Assembly: GCA_910587305.1 (NCBI GenBank)
Contig: CAJUKV010000012.1
Coordinates: 23,980 to 87,979, forward strand
Reading direction: 5' to 3'
Source: an uncultured Lachnospiraceae bacterium
Lineage (GTDB): Bacteria > Bacillota > Clostridia > Lachnospirales > Lachnospiraceae
Length of the DNA stretch: 64,000 bases
The first letter of the stretch is position 1; every line of letters starts with the position of its first letter. Below, piece by piece: positions 61,758 through 64,000 of this stretch. A program made the position numbers and the translations under genes. A model generated the notes under the pieces. The model was not told the DNA's origin and did no database searches. It saw nothing but the letters and a program-made list of their open reading frames with translations.

Positions 61758-63254
61758 ATGGAATACGAAGAAATCCGGGAAATAAAGAAAAGCGATAAGA
61801 GCGTGGTACATCTGGTACGGGAAAAAGGGGGTAACGAAGTCTATGTCAGGAAGATATTAAAAGGGCGGCATGAGGTTTACAGGATGCTGCAGAACTGCCC
61901 CCATCCCTTTTTGCCCGAAATCTATGGAGTCACCGTGTCGGAAAATGATACAACCGTTATCGAGGAATATATAGAAGGGAAACTGCCGGATGCCAGGGAA
62001 CTGTCTATGAAGCAGATTCATAGTATAGCTGTCGAGCTGTGCCGTGTTTTGGAATTTATTCATGAAAAGGGGATTATCCACCGGGATATCAAGCCTTCTA
62101 ATATTCTCCTTGCGAAGGATGGGCATATCCGTCTGATCGACTTTGATGCGGCGAGGGTTTATAAAGAAGTGAAGGAACAGGATACCAGACTGCTGGGAAC
62201 AAGGGGGTACGCCCCTCCGGAACAGTACGGTTTTAATCAGACCGACGAGCGGGCCGATATTTATTCCATGGGGGTGACGCTGGATCAGCTTTTAGTGGGA
62301 AAAAACAAAAAGTACCGCTATAGAAAGATTATTCAAAAATGCACCAGATTGGATCCGGATAAAAGATATCAGACCGTCCGGCAGGTGAGAATGGCTTTTT
62401 CACAGGGGAAATGGATTGCCTTATGCGGCGTATTGGCACTTTTTCTGATTGCCATTTCGTGGAAAGTGGTATGGGCGCCTTCCGCATGGAATGAGGAAAC
62501 TTCTTCCATGGATGCGGCGCTGCAGGTTCTTCCCGCACCGGAAAATCCCAGGTGGGACGGCGAGACGGGAATCGGGTTATGGAGTAATGTGGCGGAATCG
62601 GGCATAGACACTGAAAGTTCCGTTCATTATAAATACAAGCTGTGCAGGCGGGATACGGCCGACCCGCCGGGAGTGGAAGATGATGTATGGGAAAAGGAAG
62701 ATGATGACTTACGGGGGAATCTGTGGAACGATATAGATGGCATTCCCACCTTTGACTGGAACTTTACGGCGGAATTTTGGGAAAATGGTTTTTACTATTT
62801 TGCAGTGGCTGCCGTAGGGGACGGCGTCCGTTATGCTGACAGCCCGTATGTGGTTTCGGATGCTTTTGCGTACACGGGCGCAGACGCGCCGGCTTTGCCG
62901 ACGCCTACCGGTCTTTGCTGGAAAATGCGTGAGCTGGAACAGGGATGGGCATTTTTTGCAACCTGGGATAATATGGAGGACTATGGGGACTTAGACAGTT
63001 TTAATGTTACGGTGTATAATAAAAATAATGAGTATGTCACCAATAATATCTGGACAAAAGAATATATGATGGAGAAAGGATATGACGGGGTTCGGATCAG
63101 GCCGGAATTTATGGCGGAAAAAGGCGAAGCATACCGTTTCACCGTGGAGGTACAATCTTCCCGTCCCAATGAGCATAAGTCGAGCCCGATGCCGGAGCCG
63201 CCGACGGAAGAATATTTCAGTCCATGGTACTATTATAGCAATGAAAATCTCTAA
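61758..63254 (+). CDS. Transmembrane Ser/Thr protein kinase
   Basis: A 498-residue Hanks-type kinase. Catalytic loop IIHRDIKPSNILL (His108, Asp110), activation region GTRGYAPPEQYGFNQTD and IYSMGVTLDQLL are clear. The metal motif is DFD (about 133-135) in place of DFG, and the N-lobe lacks a clear GxGxxG loop. One membrane span (about 219-241) leads to an outside region of about 255 residues with two fibronectin-like stretches (PENPRWDGETGIGLWSNV; PTGLCWKMRELEQGW). It probably senses an outside signal. A convergent HTH gene ends 28 bases away. Confidence 0.88.
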   Translation: MEYEEIREIKKSDKSVVHLVREKGGNEVYVRKILKGRHEVYRMLQNCPHPFLPEIYGVTVSENDTTVIEEYIEGKLPDARELSMKQIHSIAVELCRVLEFIHEKGIIHRDIKPSNILLAKDGHIRLIDFDAARVYKEVKEQDTRLLGTRGYAPPEQYGFNQTDERADIYSMGVTLDQLLVGKNKKYRYRKIIQKCTRLDPDKRYQTVRQVRMAFSQGKWIALCGVLALFLIAISWKVVWAPSAWNEETSSMDAALQVLPAPENPRWDGETGIGLWSNVAESGIDTESSVHYKYKLCRRDTADPPGVEDDVWEKEDDDLRGNLWNDIDGIPTFDWNFTAEFWENGFYYFAVAAVGDGVRYADSPYVVSDAFAYTGADAPALPTPTGLCWKMRELEQGWAFFATWDNMEDYGDLDSFNVTVYNKNNEYVTNNIWTKEYMMEKGYDGVRIRPEFMAEKGEAYRFTVEVQSSRPNEHKSSPMPEPPTEEYFSPWYYYSNENL

Positions 63255-63282
63255 AGGGCCTTTACAGGCAAACTGTAAGCCA

Positions 63283-63720
63283 TTATTCTTTTGAAGTATT
63301 TAAAATGGCAAGCTTATGCTCATACAACAATTCATTGGTTTCAAAAATAGTTTTCTCTCGCTGGAGGGCAAAAAGAATGAGTGCATCGCGTTCATCCCTT
63401 GCATATAATTCTCTGTTGCCCGACAGCTTTAACATTTTCCGGGTTTCTTCAGTGGAAAGCCCCAGCCCAAACGCAAGGGCTAACAATTTATCTCTCGAGG
63501 GTATTTTTTCACCGGAAAATATTTTGTACACGTATGCCCGTCCAAGCAGTGAGCGGCGTATAACCTCCGACTTTTTCATTCCTTTTTCTGATAATAACAT
63601 ATTCAGATGTCCGGCAAGGTCCGAACAAAGCATATTTTCTTTATTCTTTTCCAGATAGTCCTCAAAATCGGTTGCAGACTTGATTTCATGAATTAATTCA
63701 TCAGTCGATTTGTATTCCAT
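63283..63720 (-). CDS. HTH (Xre-like) regulator
   Basis: A 145-residue protein. The centre (about 36-92, LAGHLNMLLSEKGMKKSEVIRRS to KIFSGEKIPSRDKLLALAFGL) is a lambda-repressor-like helix-turn-helix; the C-terminal part (NRELYARDERDALILFALQ) is helical. It is found next to transmembrane kinases in several clostridia, so it may be their partner. That is inference. GAAAGGA supports ATG 63720. Confidence 0.82.
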   Translation of the reverse strand: MEYKSTDELIHEIKSATDFEDYLEKNKENMLCSDLAGHLNMLLSEKGMKKSEVIRRSLLGRAYVYKIFSGEKIPSRDKLLALAFGLGLSTEETRKMLKLSGNRELYARDERDALILFALQREKTIFETNELLYEHKLAILNTSKE

Positions 63721-63912
63721 AATGATTCCTTTCTAATTACACTCTGCCTGTAATTTTGCAGAATTAAGTTACAAATCTAAAAGGAAAATCTCATATTTCC
63801 CCGCAATTCAAATCCGGACAAAAAGATATTGCAAGCAATTATTTCTCAATTACCGCACATGTTATAATTATACAAAATAATCGTTAATGTAACAAGATTC
63901 GAGTCCAATATT

Positions 63913-64000
63913 TTCAGTAATCATAACTATTCAGCCTACGGCTTCATAGTTACTGAATACGGCCATTAAAAGTTCGCCTACGGCGAAGGGCCGTATTCAC
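63913..64000. repeat. Double-hairpin element at the window end
   Basis: Hairpin 1: TTCAG (63913-63917)/CTGAA (63953-63957), TAACTAT (63924-63930)/ATAGTTA (63946-63952), AGCC/GGCT tip. Hairpin 2: GAATACGGCC (63955-63964)/GGCCGTATTC (63989-63998) with TTCGCC/GGCGAA inside. Both tips read GCCTACGGC. It is probably a dispersed repeat and may continue past the window. The rest of 63721-63912 shows nothing I recognise. Confidence 0.65.

Overview
The window reads as chromosome of an anaerobic, spore-forming, motile Firmicute, most likely a Lachnospiraceae-type clostridium. Evidence from gene content: spoIVA with a sigma-E-like promoter, a SpoVAF/GerA germination protein, the anaerobic ribonucleotide reductase pair nrdD/nrdG, a flagellin and a chemotaxis receptor, strong GGAGG ribosome binding sites, and the clostridial order DUF512 protein-der-plsY-gpsA. 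Genus is inference. I saw no rRNA, tRNA, CRISPR array, transposase or prophage block.

Layout. 1-2.7 kb: a structured dispersed repeat, a MATE exporter and a SpoU-type RNA methylase. 2.9-7.9 kb: one giant flagellin (about 1664 aa) with roughly 11 repeats of one domain between normal flagellin ends. 8.1-10.2 kb: three small membrane-protein genes and a lipoprotein. 10.6-19.3 kb: amino-acid biosynthesis: a short MetH, then ilvB, two tandem ilvN paralogues, ilvC, leuC and leuD. 19.4-25.6 kb: a parvulin-like membrane protein, a histidine phosphatase and a two-component system. 25.7-31.6 kb: a long PRPP synthetase, the DUF512 radical-SAM-like protein, der, plsY, gpsA. 31.6-39.8 kb: MoxR-like ATPase plus VWA protein, tyrS, a YgjP-type metalloprotease, an AT-rich ImmA-protease/membrane-protein pair, a HAD hydrolase, then spoIVA. 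40-49 kb: acetyltransferase, an AAA/PD-(D/E)XK fusion, a nucleoside-salvage run (PNP, cytidine deaminase, amidohydrolase), a chemotaxis receptor and a membrane-anchored MutS homologue. 49-57 kb: HAD phosphatase, WYL regulator, aminotransferase, nrdD-nrdG, dut, spoVAF. 57-60 kb (minus strand): panT-like transporter, coaX and coaBC, a pantothenate-to-CoA operon. 60.5-63.7 kb: a secreted protein, a transmembrane Ser/Thr kinase and a convergent HTH regulator.

The most unusual content lies between the genes. (i) At least five genes of unrelated function (MATE, leuC, response regulator, ImmA, spoIVA; more loosely the histidine kinase) carry a leader made of a two-part hairpin, usually with an AATTTG loop, followed at once by the same ATGGAGGATT Shine-Dalgarno block. 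The outer arms differ in sequence but remain complementary. (ii) A second hairpin leader precedes ilvB and leuD. (iii) Several families of multi-hairpin intergenic elements occur. One is present twice in opposite orientation with paired compensatory changes, one is a tandem 84-bp repeat, and one is a 192-bp nested palindrome. These are the best candidates for something undescribed, along with the giant flagellin.
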